Assembly (NCBI GenBank): GCA_918807975.1
Contig: OU964930.1
Location: 16,486,372-16,550,371 of the forward strand
From: Aplidium turbinatum
Lineage: Eukaryota > Chordata > Ascidiacea > Aplousobranchia > Polyclinidae
Reading direction: 5' to 3'
DNA: 64,000 nucleotides
The position numbers were made by a program, and so were the translations under genes. The first letter of the stretch is position 1. Every line of letters starts with the position of its first letter. The notes below the pieces were generated by a model. It did no database searches and was not told the origin of the DNA. It saw nothing but the letters and a program-made list of their open reading frames with translations. Below are positions 33,695 through 45,200 of the stretch, piece after piece.

Positions 33695-36141
33695 ACTTTC
33701 TACTTTAAACCGACTAAAAACAATAGTTTAGATGTAAAAAAAACAATTCATGAAATTGCTCAATTTAACTCTCCAACGGTTATTGGGGGCAAATCTGACT
33801 GCAAGGGAAGGATATCAATGATAACTTTTTGGATTCTTAAATTTTGTACAGCACCTCCAGCAATTCTATAACCATTGTATTTCAAGGAAAATAACAAATA
33901 TCTTTTGATCCGACGTTCCCGTGTGTTTGTTGTGAGTTTGAAAAATAGACTCAAAACTGCAATTGCAGGCCTCTAAGCTCGAGTGGTCATTAAATGGCTT
34001 CCGAAACTACCGCGCCTGTAGGCAATGTTTGTTTGCCGGCTTCCACAAGCCAACACTTCTCCACTCTGTTGATATTTGAAACTTTTTTCTCCGCTTGTGT
34101 TTGCTTATGAAACTTTTTTCTCTTAATACACAACCTTTTCATAAACAAAGCAAAGTCTTTTACACACCGATGAGAAATATCGCTGGTAAAGTTTTACAAA
34201 AAGGCTAAGCGTCGACCACTCGACCTATCTATTTGGAAAGCCGTACACTTAAATACAACTGCAAATATGTTTCATAAATTTGTTTGAGTTACCTAGGAAT
34301 AAACGCAAAAGCATGAAATTAATGGATTTTAAACACACGAATTTCAGGGATATATATCTAAAGAAGATATAGATATCCCTGACAAATTTTTAACAGATCT
34401 TTTTTTGGCTTTGGTAGGTAGGTAGTACTAGTAGTGGTAGGATTTTTTAAATGCAGTTCTGGTAGGTCATGCTTGGTTGCCAGAAAAATAAAGGAGTTTA
34501 AAGGCCTGAATTGGAATTAAATTTGACCCCACAGAGAATGGTTGCTAAATACTGGTATCCGTGAAGGTTTTAGTTCCTTAATTTTGTTAGTGAGGGGGTT
34601 CAGCGTTGTCCTTTGGGGCTTCTAAATGATCTACTGTCTTCACTGCATAACTAAAAGTGGGTCAAACGTTACAATGGATTTTTTTTTGTAATCATTGTTT
34701 GGGGTCTAATTTAGTTTTAATTAAGTGGGCTAATTTTAGCCCACTGTATTTTTCACACAAATGACAAGACTTGCCAGTATTTTATGATTTAATTGTTGGC
34801 AAGGATTCTAAGACGAACCACCTTCAAAGCATCTACAAAATACCAATATCTGGTCTTTAAAATTGTAAAAGTTGCATTGTGGTAAACGTTTAACTCTTAG
34901 CTATCAAGCAATAAGCACCTAAGTTCATCTGAAGAAATCTTACTCTTAGCTATAAGATTGCAATTTTTGCAGCTTGTGAAAGCAAAAGATCTCTAAACTC
35001 CAGCAAAGAGCATTGGTAGTTGCCTAACAAGCCTGTGAATGAACCGGTTACATGCTATATATAAGTCTTTTTCTTGTGTGCCACACAATTACTTGAGTAG
35101 CCTACCTGTTCTGTTGCACAACGAACAGGACTACAGGTGGGCCAAAAGCTTTCAAAAGATCAGAGTAAGAGGACAGTCAATGGCTAATCAGCTAACTCTG
35201 CTTTAAACACAAATTATAAAAAATGGGTCTCAGATCAACTTGACGTCAGAAGTAGTTTATTTCTAATCATTAAAACAAAATAATCCTTGCCATAACATAG
35301 GTGCAAACATGAAAATGTGTTTTAAACTGGAATGATTCATTAAGTTGAATCCATTGAACCACTTGTGGATGGATGACGTGATTGACGTATAGTCGTATAT
35401 ATATGCATTTAGAAAGTTGGCAAAAAGACAGGTGCCGTTTATATACACAAAACTTTCAGCATTTTTTTATCTTAATATTGGCAACATTATTATGTTGTGT
35501 ACTGGGGAAATTACCAAACTGAAAAAAACATTCAGAAACAAAAATACAATAAAATTTTCTCTGAAATTAATCCCATTTAGCAGGCTAAGAGAGGTAAAAA
35601 AATTGTCTGCAAGTGGTAAACACAGTTACAGCACTATTTCGGGGGCTTTGTAAGTTGCACTTGAACATCTACATTTTGTTTTGCAAGAGAGTAACTTTTT
35701 CTTAATCTTAAGGCCACAGAGTTGTTAATCATAAACTGTTACAGTCATTACAGATGATTGTAGATAGACTACGCCTAAGATATATACCTGGTTTTATATT
35801 GACCAATACTACCATTATAGACCCTGTCACTTTCCACTCCTATAATAACAGAAAATGTAAATTGACAAACGAAAAATCAGGCAAATGGCCAGACGCTTCC
35901 TTTGAAACATTACTGTCATATCTTGACTGGTTATTACAGCTTGTTTGCCGGTTTGTAGCGCCCTGCGTTTCACCTTAGGTGTTTTCAACTTTCCTTAGGT
36001 TTGTTACTGTCATGAAATTGTCGTTCTTTTGCATATATGTAACGTTACCCAGTAATTCAAGTAATTTTGTAGTTGTGCTTCAGGATCTTGAAGCGCCATT
36101 AGGAATTTGCGTGCCTCAAGAAATCGGGTCTGCTACTATTT
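33695..36141. other. Region upstream of HDDC3 without other gene
   Basis: Presumably holds HDDC3 promoter and 5' UTR. A near-palindrome at 34346-34383 (CAGGGATATATATCT and its partner AGATATAGATATCCCTG) resembles the ends of the hAT-type element at 11097-12261 brought together. AGTGGGCTAATTTTAGCCCACT at about 34722 is another small hairpin. No gene recognised. Confidence 0.45.
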
Positions 36142-36320
36142 GGTGAGTCCGATTCAGTGAGTCCGATTCGGTGAGTCTGATTCGGTGAGTTCCTAACCTC
36201 TAACCCTAACTCCTAACCCCTAACCCTAAAACGGCAATGATAATTAGGCCACGGTATCCAATAATTAAAAAAAAAAATTGAAAAAATCCCCCGTTAAGGG
36301 ATCGGACTCACCGAATCGGG
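36142..36320. repeat. Short element with GGTGAGTCCGATTC repeats and telomere-like core
   Basis: Three to four copies of GGTGAGTCYGATTC (about 36142-36190) are followed by a degenerate (CCCTAA)-type run (CTAACCCTAACTCCTAACCC and more, 36191-36231). After an A-rich gap, GATCGGACTCACCGAATCGG (36300-36319) repeats the first motif in inverted orientation. The whole is about 180 bp. Origin unknown. Confidence 0.7.
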
Positions 36321-37400
36321 CCATTCCGCAAGAAATCGCATGCCAATAAGCTGAAGCATTCTTGCAACCGGCAGTTTCAATCACATATGCGTAGTTTTTC
36401 GTCTCTTTAACGTTTTAGCCTACAGATGCTTAATTTCTCAGCGACTATGCATATCGCGTTCTGGACTTCAATTCAACAGAGAGAGAATTTTATTTTTGGT
36501 GTAGGGAGTATGTCAGAGTATGCTATAATTTTGGTGCAGCTCACTATAATATGATTTTGGTACAGTAGTGATATTACTTCTGGCTCCGTCAGTCAACGTT
36601 CAGTGTGCAGTTTCCTGGGTTGGACGTATGATTTGAATTATGTTCTGTTGTGGAAAGACGATTGCAATCTTTTAACTTATGTGGTGACAATAAAATCATA
36701 CATGTAGTAAAGTACACACCTCGTTCTCGGATCATTTCTGCCACATTTTTGTGCCCGAAATGTCGCTGTAGACTAGAATTACAGCTAGGTATGAGTGGAT
36801 AAGTTAAGTTACCTGCTGTCCGCTACAGGTTCATGAATTTTTCCAAAGAAAAAGTGTGGAAACTTCTAAGTATATCTGCCAACTACAGAATATATAGCCT
36901 ACCAGTTTCAAGTCAGAAGCAGCTTGCATTTAAAACTATGGTGGGACAAGCAATATAAGTCGGCAAATTAGTACATCATTCATATGGAAATTTACAAATA
37001 CAAAACCGTTTCTCAAGTCCCAAGCGGTGCTGTCACAAATGCAAACTTAAAATTCCCAAAATCTATGTTCACAATTGCACCAAAAGTCCCTGAACCTGCA
37101 AAATGTAAAAAGAACTTGGTGTGGTGATGCGGCAATAAGTCTACTGATTTTAAGGTTAGAAATCCTTAATCACATCATGCATAAAACTTGCTAAAGACAA
37201 CTAGAAATGCTCCAGTTCTATAATCTCAACTGTTACCCCATTATATTCCAGGATTCACTGCATAACAGTCCCTATTGTTGAGTAAAAGTTGAGGTGGATG
37301 GATTGCCGTTGTTCTTAAAGGTGCACAACATTAAAAGAATTTTAGCATATTTCAGCACAAACTACACTACATTCAAGTACTGCAGCAAGTGAACCAAGGA
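36321..37400. other. Intergenic stretch without gene
   Basis: No coding or RNA signal recognised. Confidence 0.4.
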
Positions 37401-38049
37401 AAGAAATTCCCTAAATTGCAGGAAAAAAAAATTTATGTTTAAAATCCACCATAATATATTACCAAATCATTTTGAAAACATGTTCACAAAATCTAAAGAC
37501 ATTCACAAGTATTCAACCAGAAGTGCTAAGAAAGAGTCTATATATATTCAGCAAATAAATTCCAATTCTGAGAAAAAATGCATTAAATATGCTGGAGCAA
37601 CCTTGTGGAATAATATCCCAAAGCAAATCACAATGTTGTCGTTTTCTTCTTTCAAAAAGGAATATAAAAAACAACTCATTTCAAATTACTAAAGCTGATT
37701 TTTGGCATTGATAAACTGTCCTAGGCTACTAGTTACTGACCCATTTAAGTGTCATTTTGTGATTATATTGTTGCTTTAGGCTACTGTTGTTGATAACTTT
37801 TTTTTTTCCTTTTTTGTTGTTGTTGTTGTTTTTCTTTGTGTTTGTTTGTTTTTTCTGTACTATTAATCCAATTATATATTGTATCCAGTAAAACATCCCA
37901 TGTGGGGGCACCTTGATTTAGATAACCGCGTGGTTTTTTCGGTGCCTCCATGGTGTAGTTTCCATATAAAAAAAGCTATTTGTTATATCTCCTGATGTGT
38001 ACTTTGAAAATGAATGTGGAGCTATGCCGAAAATAAACTTGATTGATTG
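37400..38049 (+). mobile_element. LINE 3' end (CR1/jockey-like) with tail
   Basis: The open frame 37435-37692 reads FKIHHNILPNHFENMFTKSK, then IHKYSTRSAKK, then IKYAGATLWNNIPKQITMLS, ending SFKKEYKKQLISNY and stop. This C-terminal block (YNTRS, G-x-x-LWN-x-IP, FK) is common to many animal LINE polymerases. A 3' UTR follows, with (TTG)n and T-rich low complexity at 37798-37860, and ends AATAAACTTGATTGATTG, a short (TTGA)n tail. The copy is severely 5' truncated. Confidence 0.8.
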
Positions 38050-38590
38050 CACATTTCCCTAATTTTGTTCCTAAGTAGAAGTGAAATTCCCAATCTAGGG
38101 ACAAATTTCCTATTTTTACCATCATTTTTTATTATTTCTTTTGCTGCATCCCGTCTGTTGTGGTATTTAGATCGCTATGGTGCTATTTTATTCGTATTGT
38201 GTATAATTGTACCGTACTATTCTCGCAATAAACAAAACAAAAGTTTTTCGACTTGCCCAAGACGGTGATTTCGGAAGAATGGGGAATCCCCTTTACACAT
38301 ATTTGTCAAAAAAACTAAACATTACAAAATTTTAAACAAGGACTCAGAGTTCAGATCAGTTTGGCAAAGTTTTTTTTTTGTTTTTGGTTACAAGAGTAGG
38401 TGCTCACTGCCTACCTACAATCCCTCCTCGGTCTGCCTCAATCATACTTGCAATTGTTTCTTGTTGTTTTTTGATTTATTGAGTTAGCGAGTTGGGATAA
38501 AAACCTGATTTTGTATAAACTTATAATGGCTTTAACAACGATAACTTAAATCCGAAATCCGTGGTACACATTGGCATTTCTCTAGCTTGG
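38050..38590. other. Intergenic stretch without gene
   Basis: No supported feature. Confidence 0.4.
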
Positions 38591-38602
38591 TATTTCGATA
38601 AT

Positions 38603-38854
38603 AATAATAATGTTATGGTTTTATTTATTGTCGCTCTACAACAGCTAAGGTCTTTTAGCGACAGGGCTCATTTTTAATTTGTATCAGGTTTACGATGTTA
38701 TCACATTATTACCCGACTTATTCTCACTGCGTTATGCAGGATAGAACACAATCGGTACCGTTTTTAAAGTCTTCGGTTTGACCCGACCTGGAATCGATCT
38801 CAGATCTACCAGCACCAGAGCCGAAGGCGAAACCACTCGGCCACTGAGCTGGTG
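38603..38854 (-). mobile_element. tRNA-derived SINE, family 3, with 12-bp target duplication
   Basis: On the minus strand the head shows GTGGCCGAGTGGTTTCGCC (A box) and GAGATCGATTCCAGG (B box). The body contains TGCATAACGCAGTGAGAATA, and the 3' tail is (ATT)n at 38603-38611. TATTTCGATAAT flanks it at 38591-38602 and 38855-38866, a perfect 12-bp duplication typical of LINE-assisted insertion. Only one copy is in the window. Confidence 0.88.
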
Positions 38855-39019
38855 TATTTCGATAATGAAAAGAAACTCAACACAAAAGCAAAATTGTGAC
38901 CAGAAACAACGGCTCCAGGCACGCAGCAAAAAGCGACAATCAGTTGTGAAATCTCTTTGCAGCCAGGCAAGCCACATCACGCAGAACACAAAAAACAACG
39001 CAAATTCAATGTCAACAAA

Positions 39020-39106
39020 TTTTCATCACAATTTCAATTCTAAACAAGTTTTCATCACAATTTCAATTCTAAACAAGTTTTCATCACAATTTCAATTCTA
39101 AACAAG
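39020..39106. repeat. Minisatellite, 29 bp x 3, perfect
   Basis: The unit begins TTTTCATCACAATTTCAATT and ends CTAAACAAG. It occurs three times head to tail without a difference. It lies between two SINEs. Confidence 0.95.
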
Positions 39107-39130
39107 AGGGCAATTGACCCGCCGGAACAG

Positions 39131-39390
39131 TTTTGTTTATCTTTATCTTGCATTGCGGGAAAGCGGACTTGAGCGCTATGCATCGGTGTACGCCTTCCGA
39201 CGTGCACCTGACCCACGCTGCAGCTGACGGCAATGTCTGTTTCCGGTTGTCTACTCTACTTATGACTTAAATTTGGTATTACCCATTACTCGAAATCGAT
39301 CACTGGGTAGAGGCAATTATCGTAAAGTTTCTTGCCCAGAGAAACAACAGCAAGTGCGGGTGGCTAGAGTCGAACATGCAGGCTCTCGAC
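39131..39390 (-). mobile_element. tRNA-derived SINE, family 1, 5'-truncated copy
   Basis: Reverse complement of the body at 1690-1996: shares ACCGGAAACAGACATTG, GTACACCGATGCATAGCG and GATAAAGATAAAC. The copy keeps the B-box part (GTTCGACTC-like) but stops before the A box. Confidence 0.85.
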
Positions 39391-40777
39391 ATAAGGCTTC
39401 ATAAGATATTCTTGCTCTCTATTACTTAAGAAATTTAAAATACCAGTAGGCTATGTACCAGAAGGTATAGTCATGAAAAATATTTTTAGACGAACAAATG
39501 GTCTTTCGCTGCTCCTGACTCATCAGATTGACTTGTTTAACGCTGAGCGTACGGTACTTAAGCGAATCTCTATGAATGTAAACTGTGTCAATCACTGTTT
39601 TTTTTTAAATATTACAAAGATACACTGGCACTTTCCATAATAAAGGTCACCAAATAAGTTTCCATCCCATCAGCGTGTTTGTAATCTGCACGTCGCTACA
39701 GCACATGGAGTGTTAAAAATACGACAATTTTCTCTATAAACCAGCTGACTGCAGTCGTTGTGACCCTTGTAGCACTCAGAAAAAGAAATAATTCTTGCTT
39801 GAACCTTTGTTTAGTAATTAAGGAAAAAAAGTTATGGCAGCGGTGGGAATCGAATCCACGTCATCAAAATTGTTACCTCCCCAACTCTAAGAGACCAAAC
39901 TATTATGCCAGTCTGCGTCTACTATAAATCATTCGTTTAATTAACTTCATATCAGAAAGTTTCGAAAAAGACGCTCACAATATAACGTGGTTGCTGCAGT
40001 GACCTGCAGATTATAAATACGCATCTCTTCATTATTTTACAACAGTTGTTGTTGCCAATGCATATAGGGGAGACTGGGGAGACTGGAGACTAGGCCTAAT
40101 TGTGAAGTGAGCACATTGTGTACTGTTGTAGAATGTGATAACCAAATAAAGTCATTTCTCTCTCTCTCAAGTTACTTTAAACTGGAAACTGGTTTGACTA
40201 TGATAATTCGTCTTAATTATTTTTCAAAACGTATCTAGGCTTCCCGGTACTCCGTTTCCTATCAAGGCTGTTTCAACTCTGTTTAATATCCCCCATTAAA
40301 ACTTAAAAGCTGAGTTGAGGCCGAACGAACTCAAAAATAACCGAACTTATTAAAAAAACGGCGAAATTACGCACTCTACCATTATATTTTTATTGCTATA
40401 TGTGCTTTTATTATTTCTAAATCTAAATCAAAATAGTCTTGAAAACAGACCCCACACTTCAGCATTTGTATACTGTACTAACATTACACTGCTACCTAGC
40501 GGTGACTAAGTAACCGTGACAACAGGGACCGCGTTCGCTGTCCAGCAATTTTTACGTGCAAAATGGTTTATGGTGTAACAAACTTTAAATTTATCTGTGT
40601 GTTTTACACTTGTGACCGTAATTTTTTCCGTTATCAATTGACTATGTGGTTAAGATTTGCAGTAGACATACCACGTTCTTTTTTGTACTTCATAGTATTA
40701 ACACACAACTTTAAAACTCATTCTGTTTAATGGCTAAATTTATAGCCTTGGTTTGTTTACTGACATTGACAGTGTGG
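39391..40777. other. Intergenic stretch, mostly featureless
   Basis: Apart from the tRNA-like sequence at 39836-39918, no supported feature was found. Confidence 0.4.
39836..39918 (-). pseudogene. Degenerate class II tRNA-like sequence (Leu-like 3' half)
   Basis: The minus strand ends GGATTCGATTCCCACCGCTG then CCA, matching the T arm and acceptor 3' side of leucine tRNAs of the GGTAGCG type. The 5' half (GCAGACTGGCATAATAGTTT) has lost the A box and does not pair with the acceptor. Probably a tRNA pseudogene or SINE head, not a working tRNA. Confidence 0.45.
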
Positions 40778-40962
40778 AGATTTCTGATTGTTGAAGTCTT
40801 GTTGCCAGGGAATTATTTCATCCATTTGGTGCCACTGAATGAAGCGCAGTGCTTACAATGCGTTGCTGAAGTGCACACCTTTAGAGTCGAACCAGCGCCA
40901 CTTGATCTTGAAGCTTCTTCGTTCACGACGTCACGCAATAACCAACTGAGCTATCAGGGTGG
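40778..40962 (-). mobile_element. SINE family 2, truncated copy
   Basis: Complement of the head plus half of the body of the 15241 family (AACCAACTGAGCTATC, GAAGCTTCTTCG, ATTGTTGAAGTCTTGTTGCC). The 3' half is missing. Confidence 0.85.
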
Positions 40963-41502
40963 ACTATTTGAGTAACATTGGCAATTGGAGTGGAATTTAA
41001 TGTCTTGGTTAATTGAGTATAGAAAAGTTTTTTCTTTCAAGTATGAGTGAGCTATATATAATACAGAACATTAATAAGATAGAGTTTCGGAGATTACGGT
41101 ACCGGTAGGCTACTGATTTTTGCAGAAAATATTTTGTGGAATATTTACAGGTTAAAAGGTTTTATGCCAGTATTTGAAAACTTTTTTTCAAGAATTTAAG
41201 GATGAGCTAGCCATTTTTTTCTAATAAATGTTCTAATTTCCTCTTCTTAAAAATTGATAAAAAAATAACTGCCTGACCCTCTCATAGTAATAACCCCATT
41301 GTTAGTATATTAAGCTTTTCCCCTTCTATACTACGGTATCACATTAGTGCTTTTTAGTTTCACCAATTATAATATTTTTCCCTTAAAGAGCAAAGTTTCC
41401 TGCGTTTAGTTCAAGCCAAATAGCACAATTGTTCAGGAATAGTTCTAAATGAACTCTAGAAAAATTAGTTGTGAACACATAGCGTCTCAATAGCTTATTC
41501 GG

Positions 41503-41807
41503 CCCCCGATAGCTCAGTTGGTTATCGTATGACTTTTGGAGCGAAGAAGCTTCAAGATCAAGCTGCACTGGTTCGACTCTCGGGGCGTGTGCTTGAGAAA
41601 CACATGTTAAGGACTGCTCTCCATTCAACGGCATTTAATGGATGGAATAATTCCTTGGCAACAAGACTTCAACAATCACAAACTTTACTCTGCCAATCTC
41701 GGTGACCGGGCCTGCGTCAGTGATTTAAAGCCTCTACAAGTATGCAAACCTGCCAGGATTAAGCTCTTCAAGAAGCTTTTCCAGTCTGAGGATTAAGATT
41801 CAATCAA
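41503..41807 (+). mobile_element. SINE family 2, full-length copy
   Basis: CCCCGATAGCTCAGTTGGTT head, B box GGTTCGACTC, complete body and tail ATTCAATCAATC. It is close to the 15241 copy over its full length. Confidence 0.88.
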
Positions 41808-41815
41808 TCTGTATA

Positions 41816-42274
41816 TATTCTTTTAGAGATCTTGGTATTGATCATACTGAGGATGCTGTGATGACAAAATCGATTTATGAATAAAAAGGGAAGCTGGTAA
41901 ACTGTTTGTTGCATTGAGTAACAAAAGACACTTACATTATAATCTCTGAGAGGGTTACATATTATCTTTTGTTTCTATAAGAATAATCAAATAAAGGCTT
42001 TGCAACTATTTAGACTATGGGCTATATTAATTAACTCAGGTTTGATGACTTATTTTATTCATCTACAACACAATTTGAAAAAAATTGCCATTTACAGATG
42101 CTTAAAAATTTAAACTATATCATATGTATCTTTTTTGTGTGTTTTGAACATCGGTGTGCGTACATTTAGTCTATTAATATGTCAACTATTGTCATTCATG
42201 CAGATTTGTTAGATTACACCATGTTTTCTAGTGATATTATTTTATAACATCAAGATTATCAACTACTTCTTACC
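41816..42274. other. Region immediately upstream of FBXL13
   Basis: AT-rich. Presumably contains the 5' UTR and promoter, but no core element stands out. Confidence 0.35.
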
Positions 42275-45200
42275 ATGGCTTCCATAAAGAGAATTAATAT
42301 TCAACTAAAGGAATATCTGCGTGTGCATCAGCTGCCTGATGTGTATGAGGTACATCTTTACAATAGTATGTTGTACCACTACAAATTTTATATTTTGTAA
42401 CTTATTGTTGTTGTCAAGTACCAATACCAATTCAAAACTATATCTATAGCCAATGAAAATTTTACAAGAATTTTCTATAGTAGGCCTATTCTTTGATAAT
42501 TATATAATTTATAATAGGTTTCCAAAACCTAACCATTAATTTCATCAAGCTAATATTTTGTCGGTAAAAACTTAAGCAGCCATCCGTATGGTGATGAGAT
42601 AAAAGAATTTATGTTTACATATTTTTTATTTATCTTTTATGGTTCTTTGATTATTTGATTAAATAAATAAAAAAACAATTGCATATATTTACCCATTAAA
42701 AATTGGGTTATAACATTTAATTTTATATATATTATTTTGATGAATGGAGGAGGTTTATTTCAATGATGGTTGACTCATATTTACTGTATTTTTTTATTGT
42801 TATTTCAGTGTTTAATCACCGGACTGATTGTTCTTTGCCCAGAGGATCCACTGAATTGGATTGTGGAAAGCATAAGAAAAATAGATGATGAAGGAATTTA
42901 TAACATTTCATGGTAATGTGATGATGTTGAGGCACTTCTAACTGATGTTGATAACTGGACCAGGAAATAGTCTCTGACAGTAGTACGGATACTGGTAGAG
43001 TTATTTTTATACATCTCTTGGATGGTACAGTATCGTAATGATATACTTTTCGGGACTAATCTTTTTCAGGCTGGTCTCAAACAGATCTCTGAGAACTAAG
43101 TCATATGCTTTTTCAAGGTCAAGGAATACACTGTGCATTGTTTTGCATTTCACACAAAAAAAATTTACAACATACACACGTATACAAATAACAAATAAGC
43201 AAACTGGTCAGTTAGTAATCATGGAAAAAAGCCCGTTATTAATGTCTCAATATGATTATGCAAATAATGAATTCTTAACATAGCATTTTTAGTTTTGGTT
43301 TTTACCTTTATTCGCTTTATTACTTTGTAGTTTATGCATAAACTAATTGCTCATACGAAACCAACTTCGTATGAGCAATTAGTTTTAAATACATTGCTTT
43401 TTCAAAGGGACATGTTTGTTCCTGAAGAACTGAAGCCAAGAATTAAACAAATGACAGAGAGCTACTTAGATGAAATATTTATATTTGGTGAAGGAACTGT
43501 GGTAAGTTTTTTGGCTTTGTGTGTGCATATACTGTATGTAGCGTGCAAACATGAAAAAAAGAAACAGAATCACTTTCAGTCTGAAAACTTTTATGGCTGG
43601 GGTCATCTTTATGAGACTGTAAGAAGGTTTCGGTGTTTCTGAATCCAATCCAGCCCACTGGCCCAAATAAGCACGTAAGCAGAATAATTATACCTATTTC
43701 CTGACAGTAAAGGTTTGCTAAGCAACAGATTTGTACAGCATTTCTGTAAAAAAAAAATTATTTGCTCTACACTGATTTTGTCTACATATATTTGTGTGTG
43801 GTATTTTCTGTGGTTCAATTTTTATTTCTGAAAAACTACTATAAGCAAATTAAGCAGGTTATGTAGAAACTTTGTTTTGGATGTAAGGTAAAGTTGATCT
43901 TATCCCTACACACAGCTGTCTACATCGTACCTTATTCAAAAACGTGATTGTGTAAAGATACATTGCAACCAACTGCAATGTTGAGCTTTATTTATTTTTT
44001 GTAATAGTAGAAATGAGCTTCTCTTGTAGTACACTGCTAGTTATTGTTGCATTTGTTCCAAATAGATCTATTCCTTATCTGTTCACATTTTTTGCAGCCT
44101 ACGGAAGAAATGTTCGCAACTGCTTATGATTTCTATAGAACAAAAATGAAAAGTGACTGTTTTAAAGCCTGGTTGAAGTATTATCTGGATAAGAAAAATA
44201 GAAAAGGAAATATGCTAAAAAAACTTCAGGAAGCTAGAAGGTTTGAGACATGTAAATTGGCAAAAATAGTATAAACCCACCTGAAATATTTTGGATTACC
44301 ATAATAGATTACCTGTTTGAACTGACTTCGCAGACGATTATGGTGAAAGTCATTTTGTATTTTAATTGCAACTAATATTCAATATAGTAGGAAATTGAAT
44401 GTGTGAGATGACAGGCATTTATGATACAGTGATACGCGACAAACAGGTTATTTGCAATAAATAATCAACATAAAATGTAATAAAATATTAAATCCAAATT
44501 TGTTGAAATAATATAAATGTAAAAATATACACATAATAAATATAGGCTATACTTTTCATGTAATCAATGGTAATATTTGCTCAAATGAACAGTAGTAGTG
44601 GTTTGTAGTTGGATTTGTCAGTTCATGCATTTCTAAAATTCATTAACCTTTTTCAATTTATTTTCTGTCTTCTATGTGGGAGATTGCCGGTGTAGACTTT
44701 CCATTTCTATAGTGGTCAGTCTTGTCCCCTCTTTGTTATCCCATCACTTTCGCGTTTTTATCTTTATTCTATACTCTCTCTCCATCATGAAAGGTGAAAA
44801 AGCACTACTGTGCTTGCAACACCATCATTATTATTATCATATTGTTGGTTTTTCTATTTTTCGCTTTCCCTCTCTAAATTGTTGAACCATTCTGTCTACT
44901 TTATCGTATTGTTTCTTTGAAATGTGTCTCTTCCATCACAAGCATGACTCAGTTTGCAAACTCAAATATGACTCATCAACTATTCTTAGATCACATTCAC
45001 CCTCTTTCACGCTACGTACCGTACTTTGTTTCTGATCTTTACCTTTGCTGTTCTGTTAAAAATATAGCAATATCTTTATGTCGGCCCATGATCGGCTGGT
45101 TTGCAATGTTTCTTATTTTACGGGATTGCTCAGTTACGTAGAACATAGCTTGTCAGGTGATTGTGATATGACGTCCGTCTTTCACTTATGACATTTTCTT

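Noticed and set aside
36191-36231. True telomere or chromosome end
   Set aside because: The repeats are few and irregular, and ordinary sequence with a gene continues on both sides.
39836-39918. Functional tRNA-Leu
   Set aside because: Only the 3' half is conserved. The 5' acceptor strand and A box are lost, so it is listed as a pseudo-tRNA.
43038-43283. 81-residue open frame before FBXL13 exon 3
   Set aside because: It lies in intron 2, lacks family resemblance and is not needed: exon 2 joins exon 3 at 43408 in phase.
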